From the NCBI GenBank assembly GCA_025357835.1, contig JANYLM010000143.1:34530-98529 (forward strand): a stretch of DNA of 64,000 nucleotides. Reading direction: 5' to 3'. The DNA is from Gammaproteobacteria bacterium. Its GTDB lineage: Bacteria; Pseudomonadota; Gammaproteobacteria; Steroidobacterales; Steroidobacteraceae. Shown piece by piece: positions 46,365 to 58,895 of the stretch (within the stretch, counting starts at the first letter, position 1; every line of letters starts with the position of its first letter). The notes under the pieces were generated by a model. It searched no databases. It was not told the origin of the DNA and saw only the letters and a program-made list of their open reading frames with translations. Made by a program: the position numbers and the translations under genes.

Positions 46365-46991
46365 TCATTTCTCCTCATCGTAAATGATGATGGACAACAT
46401 TCGAATAGGCACCTTATCCAAGGTCTCGGGGCCATGCGGCACATCGCCTCGGAAACTCAGTGAATCGCCCGTCGTCAGCGGATAACTGTGGCTTCCATGC
46501 CGGTAGGTCAGGGAGCCGGCGAGGATGTAGATGAATTCGCTGCCGGGGTGTTGAAAACCCGGAAATACTTCGCTCTTGTCGGTCAGCGTCACGAGAAAGG
46601 GCTCGAAAGACTTGCGCGGGCCGCGCTGCGCCGCCAACAAGTGGTAGGTATGGCCGCGGCGGGTACCGCGGCGAACCACCTCGAGGCCTTGGCCCGCGGG
46701 AACCCGCTGCGCGCCCTCCTCATCTCCGCCCAGCTGCTGCAGCAGCAAGGCCGGTCGTACGCCGAGCGCGCCGGCCAGTGCCACCAAGGTTTCCAGGCTG
46801 GGGGTGACATGACCCGTTTCCAGCCGGCTGAGCATGCCGGCGCTGATCCCGGCGGAGTTCGCGACATCCGTGAGAGTCAAATCCTGGCCCTCGCGCACGC
46901 GGCGCGCGACCGCGCCTAATTGCCGTCCTACATTACCCGGAGCAACGGCTGAAGCCGCCGCCGATTTTGGGATTTTCGGTGAACGCGCCAT
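46365..46991 (-). CDS. XRE-family regulator with C-terminal cupin domain
   Basis: A 208-residue regulator. The helix-turn-helix covers about 20-75 (LTLTDVANSAGISAGMLSRLETGHVTPSLETLVALAGALGV), and a cupin sensor domain covers about 120-205 (PGFQHPGSEFIYILAGSLTYRHGSHSYPLTTGDSLSFRGDVPHGPE). Such proteins sense small metabolites, often amines or amino acids. It is divergent from tmd with a 275-bp region holding a palindrome and 20-bp-spaced direct repeats, so it is the prime candidate controller of the trimethylamine operon. ATG 46991 is preferred to a TTG 33 bp upstream. Confidence 0.92.
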   Translation of the reverse strand: MARSPKIPKSAAASAVAPGNVGRQLGAVARRVREGQDLTLTDVANSAGISAGMLSRLETGHVTPSLETLVALAGALGVRPALLLQQLGGDEEGAQRVPAGQGLEVVRRGTRRGHTYHLLAAQRGPRKSFEPFLVTLTDKSEVFPGFQHPGSEFIYILAGSLTYRHGSHSYPLTTGDSLSFRGDVPHGPETLDKVPIRMLSIIIYDEEK

Positions 46992-47053
46992 GCGAGGTCT
47001 CTTTAGTTCCTTAAGTTCGCGCAAAGACCGCAGCTTCCATGCGCTTGCGAGTC

Positions 47054-47086
47054 AATTTACACTGCATGCAATAAATTTGCACTACA
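47054..47086. promoter_or_regulatory. Candidate operator in the XRE-cupin/tmd divergent region
   Basis: AATTTACACTGCA (47054-47066) and AATTTGCACTACA (47074-47086) match at 11 of 13 positions and are exactly 20 bp apart, two helical turns. Embedded between them is GCAATAAATTTGC (47068-47080), a GCAA-N5-TTGC palindrome also found upstream of mgdA. The block is 63 bp upstream of the regulator start, compatible with autoregulation. Confidence 0.6.
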
Positions 47087-47211
47087 GTAACTGACATGTT
47101 ATTTACTTCCGATGCCCGCTCAACCCTGGCCACTGGTCGCGCAGTACCGATTGGCGCGGTGGTCTCCTGGCCAGCGCCGTTCGAGCAAGAATATGATACG
47201 AGTTCCTCGCC

Positions 47212-49458
<2,247 letters not shown>

Positions 49459-49459
<1 letters not shown>

Positions 49460-51582
49460 TGGTGAGCCGCACCGACGCTGTCACTCGGATCCTATTCGAG
49501 GCGTTCTCAGCAGCAGAGGTGCGGCTTTTCTACTTGCTGGGCTACGCCGCGATAGCGATATTCGGCTACGGCGTCTATGTGCAGATCCGCAAGTACCGCC
49601 GCGGCGCCGCGCTGAAACTCGAAGGCGGCCTTTGGGCACGGTTTGGCGCCATGCTCTCCTCGGTGCTCAGCCACCGCACCATAGAACGCCGCGACCGGTC
49701 TGCGGGAGGGGCGCATCGCCTGATCTTCTACGGATTTGTGCTGCTGTTCGCCGGCACCGCGACCATCACTTTGGAATACGACATCCTGGAGCCGCTGTTC
49801 GGAATACGATTCTGGCACGGCCAGTTCTACCTGGTGTTCTCGTTAGTACTCGATATCGCGGGCGTCGCTCTGATCGCGGGGCTCGCGTTCATGATGTACC
49901 GGCGCGGCTGGATGCGGCTGCCGAAACTCGACTACGCAAGACCGGACCGAGTACCGGGCGACCCCGATTTTGATCGGCCGCAATATCGCCGCGAAGACTG
50001 GGCATTCCTCTGGATTCTATTGATCATTGCCTGCACGGGTTATGTGCTGGAAGCGGCAAGGCTGGTTTGGCTGCAGGATCGTGCGGATATTTGGGATACC
50101 CGCTGGTGGTCTCCGGTCGGCGCCCTGCTGGCCGAGGGCATGCGCACCGCGGGCTTGGGAGAACGGGGCGCCGGCTTGCTGCGCCATGGGCTGTGGTGGT
50201 TTCACGGACTTATTGCGCTGCTGCTCATCGCACTGATTCCATTCACCAAAGTCAAACACATTTTCACGGCGGCGGCCTCGCTAATGGTCCGCGACCCACT
50301 GGCCGCGCAGCGACTGCCGCGCATTCCAGACTCGCAAGAACAGGTGGGTGCGGCGAGGATCACCGATTTCAATTGGAAACAGCTGCTGAATCTCGACGCC
50401 TGCACAAAGTGCGGCCGCTGCCATGAAGCCTGCCCTGCGCGCGCCGTCGGCGCGCCGCTGTCACCTCGCGATGTAATCTTAAGCTTGCGTGAATTCGCGA
50501 AGTCGACGCTCGAATCCGGCGTCTTGCCCGACGCCGCCGAACTCGACATACACGGCAAGGCGCCCGGACAAGTAGCCATGGAGACTTTATGGTCATGCCG
50601 CACCTGCATGGCTTGTGTGGAGATTTGTCCGGTTGCCGTGGAGCACGTGCCCATTATCGTGCAGATGCGGCGCAAGCTGGTCGAAGAGGGCGCCATGGAC
50701 CCCCTGCTGACCAAGACTCTGCAGACCATTCACAAGACCGGCAATTCATTCGGCGAGTCCAAGCGCAAGCGCGGCGCCTGGAGCAAGGCACTGCCCTTCC
50801 CGGTCAAGGACGCTCGCAAGGAACCCGTGGACGTGCTGTGGTTCGTCGGCGACTATGCATCCTTCGATCCGCGCAATCAGAAAGTCTCGCAAGTGTTCGC
50901 CTCGCTGCTGCAGGAAGCGGGCGTAAATTTCGGGATTCTTTATGACGGCGAGTCGAATGCAGGCAACGATGTTCGCCGGGTCGGAGAAGAAGGCTTGTAC
51001 GAAGTGCTGGCGACCGCCAATGTGAATGCGCTCGCGGGCGCATCATTCAAGAGCGTCGTGACGACCGATCCTCATTCTTACAACACCATTCGCAACGAAT
51101 ATCCCGACTTCGGCGGCAAGTACGAAATCGAGCACTACACGACCTTGGCCAAGCGCTTGTTCACCGAGGGGCGATTGCAAGTCACCAACCCGTTGAAATA
51201 CCGCGTGACATTCCACGACCCCTGCCACTTGGGCCGGTTCAACAAGGGCTATGACGCGCCGCGAGAATTGCTGGCGCTGCTCGGCTGCGAACTGGTCGAG
51301 ATGGGACGCTGCAAGGCGAACTCCTTCTGCTGCGGCGCCGGCGGCGGCAGGATCTGGGTGCCCGACCCGGTGGGAGCGGAGAAACCGGCACAGAATCGCA
51401 TGAAAGAAGCGGCGGCGATCCCGGGGCTCGAGGTCTACGTGGTCAGCTGCCCGAAGGATCTCACCATGTTCGAGGATGCGCTCAAAACCACCGGCAACGA
51501 GGGAAAATTCGTGGTCAAAGAACTCATAGAACTCATTCGTGAGGCCATCCCGGCGCGCCGTGCCGAAGAGGTGCCTGCATGA
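49459..51582 (+). CDS. EtfD/DgcB-like membrane iron-sulfur oxidoreductase (putative ETF:quinone oxidoreductase)
   Basis: A 707-residue protein whose ATG overlaps the tmd stop (TGATG). The N-terminal ~290 residues are a NarI-like membrane domain with several helices. A dicluster ferredoxin domain follows, with Cys315/318/321/325 and Cys380/383/386/390. The C-terminal region holds a CCG domain (HDPCHLGR at ~589; CCGAGGG at 624-625). This architecture matches mycobacterial EtfD and DgcB of dimethylglycine catabolism, thought to take electrons from ETF into the quinone pool. Placed between tmd and etfBA, it is the natural exit for trimethylamine electrons. Classical EtfQO is not present in the window. 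Confidence 0.88.
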
Positions 51583-52379
51583 AGATTTTAGTAGCAGTCA
51601 AACAAGTCGCCGCGCTCGATGAAGATTTCGCGATTCGCGACGACGGTCGTGATGTTGACTCGGATTTTTTCATCCGTGATTTGAACGAATGGGATGACTT
51701 CTCCCTGGAAGAGGCCGTCAAGATCAGGGAATCATCGGCCGAACCGGTGGAAGTGGTCGTGGTCTCGGTGGGGCCGGATGAGGCCGACGAATCACTGCGC
51801 AAATGCCTGGCGAAGGGAGCGGATCGCGCGATTCGCGTCTGGGATACTTGCATAGAGTACTCCGACTCCATCGCCATCGCGCGAGTGCTGGCGGCGGTGG
51901 CGAAACGTGAAGCACCGAATATGCTGTTCGCCGGCGTGCAATCCTCGGACCAGTCGTTCGCGTCCACCGGCATCGCCGCAGCGGCTCTGCTTGGCTGGCC
52001 GCATGCCGCGGTGGTCAGCAATTTGACCTGTACACCGGGAGCCAATTTGGCCGTATTTCGGCGCGAGCTGGAGGGTGGCCTGCTGCATGAAGTCGAGATT
52101 CAATGCCCGGCAGTGTTGACCATCCAACTCGGCATCAACACACCCCGCTATGCGTCGCTGCGCAGTATCAAACAAGCCGCGGCGAAACCCATCGAAGTGC
52201 TGTCCTTGTCGGATCTGGCATTGGGCGCCGCCGACGTGGGCGAAGCAGGCTCATCGTCGCGGGTGCGCCGCATGTACGTTCCGGACAAGGCCCGTGCGCA
52301 GCTCATCGAGGGAGACGCCGCGCAGCAAGCGGCGCGTCTCGCGCAAATCATTCACGCATTCAAGGGTGCGGCGTCATGA
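51579..52379 (+). CDS. etfB: Electron transfer flavoprotein, beta subunit
   Basis: A 266-residue ETF beta subunit (MKILVAVKQVAALDEDF start; DEADESLRKCLAKGADRAIRVWD; ANMLFAGVQSSDQSFASTG region). It binds AMP and forms, with EtfA, the FAD-carrying acceptor of trimethylamine dehydrogenase. The start overlaps the preceding gene by 4 nt (ATGA) and its stop overlaps etfA by 4 nt. The genes of this copy belong to the tmd operon and are likely dedicated to it. Confidence 0.93.
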   Translation: MKILVAVKQVAALDEDFAIRDDGRDVDSDFFIRDLNEWDDFSLEEAVKIRESSAEPVEVVVVSVGPDEADESLRKCLAKGADRAIRVWDTCIEYSDSIAIARVLAAVAKREAPNMLFAGVQSSDQSFASTGIAAAALLGWPHAAVVSNLTCTPGANLAVFRRELEGGLLHEVEIQCPAVLTIQLGINTPRYASLRSIKQAAAKPIEVLSLSDLALGAADVGEAGSSSRVRRMYVPDKARAQLIEGDAAQQAARLAQIIHAFKGAAS

Positions 52380-53332
52380 GCGGCATCCTCGTCATCGGAG
52401 AACAGAGACGCGGGGAACTGCGCCCCGTGTCGCTGGAATTATTGAGCGCCGGCATCAGCCTGCGCCGTGCCGGAGAAGAGGTGGCGGTCGCCATCCTAAG
52501 CGACTCTCCGGATCGCTTCGTCAAACCATTGAGCCTGTCGGGAGTCGACGAGATCGTGACCGTCAAGGTCGGAGCCGCCGAGTTCGACCCTGATATTTTC
52601 GAATCTGCCGTCGGCGCATTGATCACGAAACGAAACCCGGATGTGGTGTTGGTGGCCCACAGCGTGGATTCATTCGGATACGCAGCGGCGCTTGCGACAC
52701 GCCTTGGTCTGGGGTTCGCCACGGATGTGTTCAGTGTCGAGCGCGTCGACGGCGAACTGGTCGCGACTCGCGGCGGCTATGGCCAGAAAGTCTATGTCGA
52801 AGTGGATTTTCCCGGCCGCAACACGGTAATGCTGGCGATTCGCGGCAATGTGTTCAAACCCCCTGAACAAGCAGCCTCCCCGCGAATAACGATTTTCGAC
52901 ACGCCGCCGGTGCAGAGTCGCGCAACGGGCCGCGAGTTCATTGAAATGAGCGCCGGCGATGATGTGGACATGACCGCCGCTGAGTTCATTCTGACCATCG
53001 GCCGCGGCATCGGCGAGGAGGCCAAGGTTGCGCAATTTCGCGAGTTGGCGGATGCCGTGGGCGCGACCCTGGGTTGCTCGCGGCCCATCGCGGACGCCGG
53101 CTGGCTGCCGAAAAGCCGCCAGGTCGGCCAGTCGGGCAAGACGGCGAGCACCTGCCAGCTCTATATCGCAATGGGCGTATCGGGTGCAATCCAACATCTT
53201 GCGGGCATGAAGCACGTCAGCACCATAGTCGCGGTCAATAGTGACGCCGAAGCATCGATTTTCAGTGTGGCCAAATACGGCATCGTGGGAGACATATTTG
53301 AAATCGCCGAAGAACTACGCAAGCATTTCTGA
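52376..53332 (+). CDS. etfA: Electron transfer flavoprotein, alpha subunit
   Basis: A 318-residue ETF alpha subunit; the ATG overlaps the etfB stop. The N-terminal domain is followed by the FAD-binding C-terminal domain with [24 protein letters not shown] and the [10 protein letters not shown] and [19 protein letters not shown] segments, all standard. It carries the FAD that receives single electrons from the 4Fe-4S centre of trimethylamine dehydrogenase. A 69-bp gap separates it from the permease. Confidence 0.95.
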   Translation: MSGILVIGEQRRGELRPVSLELLSAGISLRRAGEEVAVAILSDSPDRFVKPLSLSGVDEIVTVKVGAAEFDPDIFESAVGALITKRNPDVVLVAHSVDSFGYAAALATRLGLGFATDVFSVERVDGELVATRGGYGQKVYVEVDFPGRNTVMLAIRGNVFKPPEQAASPRITIFDTPPVQSRATGREFIEMSAGDDVDMTAAEFILTIGRGIGEEAKVAQFRELADAVGATLGCSRPIADAGWLPKSRQVGQSGKTASTCQLYIAMGVSGAIQHLAGMKHVSTIVAVNSDAEASIFSVAKYGIVGDIFEIAEELRKHF

Positions 53333-53401
53333 ATGCAGTTATTTAGATTCCCTCGAGCCGGGCCGCATCGGTCCCGTTGAACCCTGCATGGAGTGCATGG
53401 C

Positions 53402-55087
53402 ATGAGTGCGACTGCCGAAGTAGTCGTGCGCGATACCGGCGCAATGAATGCCGGGCTGGAGCGCGGCATCGATTGGACCGGAGCTTTTTGGGTAGCTAGC
53501 GGCGTGCCTCCCCTGGTGCTATTTTCCATCGGCGCGGTGGCGGCGACCGTGGGCAAGCTGTCCTGGGTGATCTGGACTGCTTCGATCGCCATGGGCTTCA
53601 TTCAATCCTTCACGTACGCGGAAATTGCGGGACTGTTCCCCAACAAGGCGGGCGGAACATCGATCTATGGCGCCATGGCCTGGGAACGCTACGGCAAGCT
53701 GGTCGCTCCCATCTCGGTGTGGTGCAACTGGTTTGCCTGGTCGCCGGTACAAGCGACTGGCTCGGCGCTGGCGGCCGGCTACATACTGAGCGGGTTGTTC
53801 GCGCCGGATGCGGCCATTAACACCTGGCAGATCACTCTGCTCGATCTCGGGTACTTGCGCACGGGATTAAGCATGCGCATCAATGGCGTCTTCCTGCTGG
53901 GCGCGGTGATATTGCTGGCGGTCAAATTCATTCAGGACGGCGGCATCCTGCGATCTGCGAATACCACCAAGATCCTGGGGATATCGGCGATGATTCCCCT
54001 GCTGCTGATCGGCATCGTTCCCATACTGACTGGCGACATCGTCAACGCCAACTTCTTCCCGCTCGCTCCCTTGGCGCACGACGCTATGGGACGAGTCATC
54101 GACGGCACCTGGAATATGTCGGGCGTCACGGTGTTTGCGGCGGGCATGTTCCTTGCTGCCTGGTCCACCTACGGCTTCGAAACGGCGGTGTGCTACACCG
54201 GAGAGTTCAAGAATCCCAAGACCGACACCTTCAAGGCGATTTTCTATTCGGGCTTGCTGTGCGTGGTCGTGTACACGCTGGTGCCGTTCGCTTTTCAGGG
54301 ATTTCTCGGCCTAGGCACGCTGCTGCACCCTGCCGTTATCGACGCGGCCGGCAATGTGACTACCGCGGCGGAATACGGCGGCATGTTGGCGCCGGATATC
54401 TACAGCGGCATGGGTGTCGCGGGCGTCATGTCCAAAATGGTGCACGCCGGTAAGTTCGTCGGCATTATCGTCGTCATCATGTTGATTCTTGCGCTGATCC
54501 TGTCGCTCATGACTTCCATGGCTGGCTCTTCACGCACTCTGTATCAAGCATCGCTGGACGGGTGGCTGCCGAAGTATCTCGCCAAGGTGAATTCCCATGG
54601 CGCACCTACCAACGCCATGCTCACCAATCTCGGGTTCAATCTGGTGCTGCTGCTGCTGTCCGATTCTGTGTTCATCATCGGCGCCGCCAACATCGGCTAT
54701 CTCATCTTCAATTTCCTGAACCTCAATGCAGGCTGGATTCATCGGCTCGATCGGCCTCGGCAGGAGCGGCCCTGGCGCGCTCCGACCTGGATTCTCGCCG
54801 CCGGCGCCGTGCTGTCCTTCGTGAATCTCGCCTTCATGGGTTTCGGCGCCAATGTTTACGGCGCCGGCACCCTCATGGCGGGGCTGCTGTTCTGCGCGCT
54901 CATCGTACCTGTGTTCATTTACCGCCACTATATTCAAGACAAGGGTTCCTTCCCGCGCGACATGGCGGACGACTTGGAAATGGTCAATGGCGAACGCATC
55001 GTCAAGCGAGCGGGTATCTGGCCCTACATCGTGCTGGCATTGGGCATCGCCGTGGTTTACGTTACGCACCGGCTCGCGGTGTACTAG
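53402..55087 (+). CDS. APC-superfamily amino acid/amine permease
   Basis: A 561-residue transporter with about twelve hydrophobic helices and APC features ([44 protein letters not shown]). The start at ATG 53402 has GGAG upstream; an ATG 9 bp earlier is possible. Its position within the methylated-amine operon, between etfA and the dimethylamine monooxygenase genes, suggests uptake of methylamines, a related quaternary amine or glutamate-type intermediates. Substrate is inferred from context only. Confidence 0.85.
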   Translation: MSATAEVVVRDTGAMNAGLERGIDWTGAFWVASGVPPLVLFSIGAVAATVGKLSWVIWTASIAMGFIQSFTYAEIAGLFPNKAGGTSIYGAMAWERYGKLVAPISVWCNWFAWSPVQATGSALAAGYILSGLFAPDAAINTWQITLLDLGYLRTGLSMRINGVFLLGAVILLAVKFIQDGGILRSANTTKILGISAMIPLLLIGIVPILTGDIVNANFFPLAPLAHDAMGRVIDGTWNMSGVTVFAAGMFLAAWSTYGFETAVCYTGEFKNPKTDTFKAIFYSGLLCVVVYTLVPFAFQGFLGLGTLLHPAVIDAAGNVTTAAEYGGMLAPDIYSGMGVAGVMSKMVHAGKFVGIIVVIMLILALILSLMTSMAGSSRTLYQASLDGWLPKYLAKVNSHGAPTNAMLTNLGFNLVLLLLSDSVFIIGAANIGYLIFNFLNLNAGWIHRLDRPRQERPWRAPTWILAAGAVLSFVNLAFMGFGANVYGAGTLMAGLLFCALIVPVFIYRHYIQDKGSFPRDMADDLEMVNGERIVKRAGIWPYIVLALGIAVVYVTHRLAVY

Positions 55088-55089
55088 CC

Positions 55090-55698
55090 ATGCTGATCAC
55101 CGGGATCAAGAGCAAGCCCGTATACGCGCCGCTGCAAACAGATACCCGCGGCCGCTATCATTTAATGCTCGCGATGGGGGCCGGCGCCGCCCCCCTTCTG
55201 CGTGTGATTGCTGAAATGCGCGTCGTCGCCGGCCCATCATTAAAGAACACCCGCGTGTTATTCGTGTCCGATGCCGCCGCGCCCGAGGTCGAGCAATTCA
55301 AAGCCGCCACGGTCGCGGACCTGCAGACATTCCCCTCCACGCCCGCACTACTCGAACGATTCAGGGCGATCCTGCAGAAATCACTGATGGGCACCCGTCT
55401 CTACGTCGCGGGACCCGAAAGCTTCATCGGTCTCGCCATGAAAATCGCGCTTGAGTTCAATCTCAACAAAGATGAGATTCGCGCCGAGGAATGCGGCACT
55501 CTCGCGCGCCGCGTTTACTGCATTCATTGCCGCGCCACAACCGAAGACGTGCGCACCAATATCGTGAGCTGCATCGGGTGCGGGCGATGGCTGCTGGTGC
55601 GCGATCATTATTCGCGCCGCTTGGCGGCCTACATGGGCGTCATGGTGGATGCTGAAGCGCCAGGTGAATTGCCGCCGCTCAAGGAGGTGTTCCTGTGA
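55090..55698 (+). CDS. Dimethylamine monooxygenase small subunit, DmmA-family (Cys-rich C-terminus)
   Basis: A 202-residue protein starting 2 nt after the permease. The first ~130 residues are alpha/beta (MLITGIKSKPVY; GTRLYVAGPESFIGLAM). The C-terminus has two C-x-x-C knuckles (Cys144/147, YCIHC; Cys161/164, CIGCG) like a zinc ribbon or rubredoxin. Proteins of this type accompany the reductase and heme subunits in dimethylamine monooxygenase sets, where naming of subunits differs between sources. It may be an electron relay or assembly subunit. It overlaps the reductase gene by 4 nt. Confidence 0.75.
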   Translation: MLITGIKSKPVYAPLQTDTRGRYHLMLAMGAGAAPLLRVIAEMRVVAGPSLKNTRVLFVSDAAAPEVEQFKAATVADLQTFPSTPALLERFRAILQKSLMGTRLYVAGPESFIGLAMKIALEFNLNKDEIRAEECGTLARRVYCIHCRATTEDVRTNIVSCIGCGRWLLVRDHYSRRLAAYMGVMVDAEAPGELPPLKEVFL

Positions 55699-56657
55699 AC
55701 GACGCGCAGACCATCACCGTCGAAGTCATCGGCGTCGAACAGGTGACGCCGCTGATCAAGCACTTCAAGCTGGCGCCGGCCGCCGGGGGGAGCCTGCCGG
55801 TATTCTCGGGCGGCTCGCACATCATCGTCGTCATGCAGGGCGCCGGGCGCGTACACAAAAACCCTTATTCGTTACTCGGCTCGCCGCTGGCGCTCGACAC
55901 CTATGAAATCGGCGTTCGTCGCATGGAAGAAAGCCGCGGCGGTTCGCACTTCATGCACGACGCCGTCGAGGTCGGCAGCCGTCTGGAAATCGCGCACCCT
56001 GTGAATCTGTTCGGCCTCGACAAAATTGCCCGTAAGCATGTGTTGATTGCCGGCGGCATCGGCATCACCCCCTTTCTCGCGCAGCTCGAGGACTTGCACG
56101 GCGGCAGCGTCCCCTATGAACTGCATTACTCCGTGCGCTCGAGCGAGCACGCCGCCTTCCTGCAGCGCTTGCAGCGGCGCGAAGGTGAAAGACTTCATGT
56201 GTACTATGACAGCGAAGGTCAGACCATTGCGTTCGAGACGCTGCTGGCGACTCAGCCGCTGGGCACGCATGTGTACGTCTGCGGTCCAGTGGGCATGATC
56301 AAGCACGTCATCGCCACGGCGCAATCCTGCGGCTGGCCCGACAGCCATATTCATTGGGAACAATTCAGCGCGCCGCCGGTGGGCGACGCCTTCGAGGTGT
56401 TCCTAGCGCGTTCGAAGCTCAGCGTACATGTGCCGCCCGACCAAAGCCTGCTTGAAAGCATCGAGGCCGCCGGAGTGGAAGTACCCTACCTATGCCGCGG
56501 CGGTGTCTGCGGCTTCTGCCATACACGGGTGCTTGAACTCGACGGTGAATTGGTACACAACGATCACTTCCTGTCGGAAGCCGACAAAGCCAAGGCCAAG
56601 AGCATCATGCCCTGCGTATCTCGGGCGAACTGTAAGCGCCTGGTCCTCGACCTCTAG
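55695..56657 (+). CDS. PDR/VanB-family oxidoreductase, reductase component of dimethylamine monooxygenase
   Basis: A 320-residue three-domain reductase. The FMN-binding barrel (NPYSLLGSP) is followed by the NAD(P)-binding domain (GGIGITPFLAQLEDL; VYVCGPVGMI) and a C-terminal plant-type 2Fe-2S ferredoxin (Cys267, Cys272, Cys275, Cys307 in CRGGVCGFC...PC). This is the phthalate dioxygenase reductase/VanB layout. It would transfer electrons from NAD(P)H to the heme subunit encoded next. Coupled to its upstream neighbour by a 4-nt overlap. Confidence 0.9.
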   Translation: MNDAQTITVEVIGVEQVTPLIKHFKLAPAAGGSLPVFSGGSHIIVVMQGAGRVHKNPYSLLGSPLALDTYEIGVRRMEESRGGSHFMHDAVEVGSRLEIAHPVNLFGLDKIARKHVLIAGGIGITPFLAQLEDLHGGSVPYELHYSVRSSEHAAFLQRLQRREGERLHVYYDSEGQTIAFETLLATQPLGTHVYVCGPVGMIKHVIATAQSCGWPDSHIHWEQFSAPPVGDAFEVFLARSKLSVHVPPDQSLLESIEAAGVEVPYLCRGGVCGFCHTRVLELDGELVHNDHFLSEADKAKAKSIMPCVSRANCKRLVLDL

Positions 56658-56668
56658 GAGAGCATTAC

Positions 56669-57712
56669 ATGAGCGCGGTATTTAAACCTGAAGAGACTTT
56701 CCGAGGCGATTTCAATTACAGCAATAGTCCGCAGGCCGTTCGCCGCTTCCCGTTGCCGTTTGCCGAAGACAACTACATGTATTCGGTGAACATCGAACCT
56801 CACCTGCCTGGACCCTTGGGCTCAGTCACCGAATTCGCCTTCGACGTGGACGAACATTATGTGGCTGAGTGCCGCGAGCGTGCGATCGTACTGGCTACCG
56901 AACCCCTGCGGTATCAGGCCATGCCGCATATGATGAGCTCGCAGTGGGATTGCCTGGAATTGATCATGGAGTCGCTCGCGCACGACTACCCCGCGCACTT
57001 CTCGCTCGCCAAGCAGGGCAATCGCTGGCACTGGATCAATAGGCCCTTGGAGATCGACCAGCATTTCACCTTCGGCGATACCGCCACCCTACCGCGAGAA
57101 CCTCTCGACTACATCACGCGCCAGGCCCAGGGCGACTTCGTGGTGATGGATCAACGCGAGGGAGATTTGTGGTGCGAGGCCGGCATGGTGACCACTCAAG
57201 CCGACTGGTCTTTGGACTTCGACTTAGGCATGACCTTCAAGGAGTGGCATGGACCGGTGCCGCTGGCGCACGAACTCCAGGTATTCGATCGAGCGCTGAA
57301 ATTCCTGCTCAATCTGCGCTTGGGTCAACCGGTGCGGCGTCTGAACTGGACCATGACCATCAACCCTCGCCTGGATACTTCACCTGAAAATTATCCGCAG
57401 TGGGGAACGGACCGCGCCGCCGTGACCGCGCAGAATGCCGGTGACCTGGTGCATCTGCGCGTTGAATTGCAGGGGCTGTGGCGGCTGCCGCGCAGCAACG
57501 CCGTGGTATTCGGCATTCGCTGCTACCTGATCAGCTTGCGGCAATTGGCGACCGTGCCGAAATGGGCGCGGCGCGTACACCGAGTCTTGAAGGATTTGCA
57601 TCCCGCGCTGGTCGACTACAAAGGATTGACGCGTTATAGGGACGCGGCGGTGCAGTGGCTGGCACCTTTCGATGACGGCTCCCCCACCACCTCGGGCACG
57701 GCGCCCGAATAG
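56669..57712 (+). CDS. Heme-dependent oxidative N-demethylase-type catalytic subunit (DUF3445)
   Basis: A 347-residue protein of the DUF3445 family, whose studied members (HODM alpha subunit of Pseudomonas; dimethylamine monooxygenase of marine bacteria) use a PAS-like heme pocket to demethylate dimethylamine with O2. Characteristic parts are ITRQAQGDFVVMDQREGDLWCEAG, WSLDFDLGMTFKEWHGPV, and the C-terminal RCYLISLRQLATVPKWARRVHRVLKDL. It sits 11 nt after the reductase. It would make methylamine and formaldehyde from dimethylamine, linking tmd to the N-methylglutamate operon. Confidence 0.85.
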   Translation: MSAVFKPEETFRGDFNYSNSPQAVRRFPLPFAEDNYMYSVNIEPHLPGPLGSVTEFAFDVDEHYVAECRERAIVLATEPLRYQAMPHMMSSQWDCLELIMESLAHDYPAHFSLAKQGNRWHWINRPLEIDQHFTFGDTATLPREPLDYITRQAQGDFVVMDQREGDLWCEAGMVTTQADWSLDFDLGMTFKEWHGPVPLAHELQVFDRALKFLLNLRLGQPVRRLNWTMTINPRLDTSPENYPQWGTDRAAVTAQNAGDLVHLRVELQGLWRLPRSNAVVFGIRCYLISLRQLATVPKWARRVHRVLKDLHPALVDYKGLTRYRDAAVQWLAPFDDGSPTTSGTAPE

Positions 57713-57760
57713 TCGCGAACTGCATTGGCCATCATACATTGATCAACTCTGGAGGCATTT

Positions 57761-58894
57761 ATGGCACTTAGCTGGCGTACCTCGGTCCTGGCCGATCGGC
57801 ACCGGGCACTTGGATCGAAGCTCGAGGACTGGAATGGCATGGGTACCGCGTGGACGTACGCGAAGGACGTGGCCCAGGATCATGTGGCAATCCGCACCAA
57901 GGCCGGCTTGATGGATGTATCAGGACTGAAAAAGCTGCATCTGGTGGGACCGCATGCCTCCGCCGTGTTGAATTATGCGACGACGCGCGATGTCACCAAG
58001 ATTTATCCGGGAAAATCAGCCTATGCCTGCATGCTGAATGACGCCGGTCATTTCATCGACGACTGCATCCTGTATCGCATGGGTCCCAATTCTTGGATGG
58101 TCGTGCATGGCAGCGGCGCTGGGCATGAAACCCTGACCAAGTATGTGGTCGGCCGCAACGCCGCCCTGATCGTCGACGACGATTTGCACGACCTATCGCT
58201 GCAGGGCCCTGTGGCGGTGGATTTTCTCGCCAAGCATGTTCCCGGCATTCGCGACCTCAAATACTTTCACCACACGCCGGCGACTCTATTCGGCCGGCCT
58301 GTGACGATTTCGCGCACGGGCTACACCGGCGAGCGCGGCTACGAGATCTTTTGCAGAGGCGAAGACGCCGCTCTGGTGTGGGACACCATAGTGAGCGAGG
58401 GCAAGGCGCTCGGCATCATTCCTACCTGTTTCACCACTTTGGATTACTTGAGAGTCGAGAGTTCCTTGCTGTTCTATCCCTACGATATGTCCCAGATGTA
58501 TCCCTTTGACAAGGATCCTCCCGGCGACAGTCTGTGGGAACTCGGCCTCGACTTCACCGTGAGCCCCGGAAAGAACGATTTCAACGGCGCGGACGCCCAC
58601 GCCCGCTTGAAAGGCAAGGAGCGCTTCAAGATCTTCGGTCTACTGGTAGACGGCAAGGCACCCGCGGACATGGGCGACTTGGTGTATCGCGGGGACAAGA
58701 ACGTAGGCGTAATCACCTGCGCAATGGCGTCGACTTTGACGGGCAAGTCCATGGCCATCGCGCGCCTCGACGTCCCCGTGGCGGTTCATGGCACGCGGCT
58801 GGAGATTCGCGGCAAGAATGTCCAAGGTTCCGCGACGGCGCATAATCTACCCTTCGACGATGTCGAGAAGAAGAAACGCACGGCGGTGGGCTGA
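57761..58894 (+). CDS. GcvT-like tetrahydrofolate-dependent aminomethyltransferase (Dmm-associated)
   Basis: A 377-residue GcvT/YgfZ-fold protein ([70 protein letters not shown]). Glycine-cleavage T protein needs GcvH and GcvP, neither of which is here. GcvT-like proteins are a constant part of dimethylamine monooxygenase operons and probably capture the formaldehyde-level carbon on tetrahydrofolate. It follows the heme subunit after 48 bp and is followed by the aldehyde dehydrogenase 1 nt later. Confidence 0.85.
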   Translation: MALSWRTSVLADRHRALGSKLEDWNGMGTAWTYAKDVAQDHVAIRTKAGLMDVSGLKKLHLVGPHASAVLNYATTRDVTKIYPGKSAYACMLNDAGHFIDDCILYRMGPNSWMVVHGSGAGHETLTKYVVGRNAALIVDDDLHDLSLQGPVAVDFLAKHVPGIRDLKYFHHTPATLFGRPVTISRTGYTGERGYEIFCRGEDAALVWDTIVSEGKALGIIPTCFTTLDYLRVESSLLFYPYDMSQMYPFDKDPPGDSLWELGLDFTVSPGKNDFNGADAHARLKGKERFKIFGLLVDGKAPADMGDLVYRGDKNVGVITCAMASTLTGKSMAIARLDVPVAVHGTRLEIRGKNVQGSATAHNLPFDDVEKKKRTAVG

Positions 58895-58895
58895 T

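Noticed and set aside
57761..58894. Glycine cleavage T protein (gcvT)
   Set aside because: No gcvH or gcvP nearby and the gene lies within the dimethylamine monooxygenase set; a GcvT-like folate protein is the better call.
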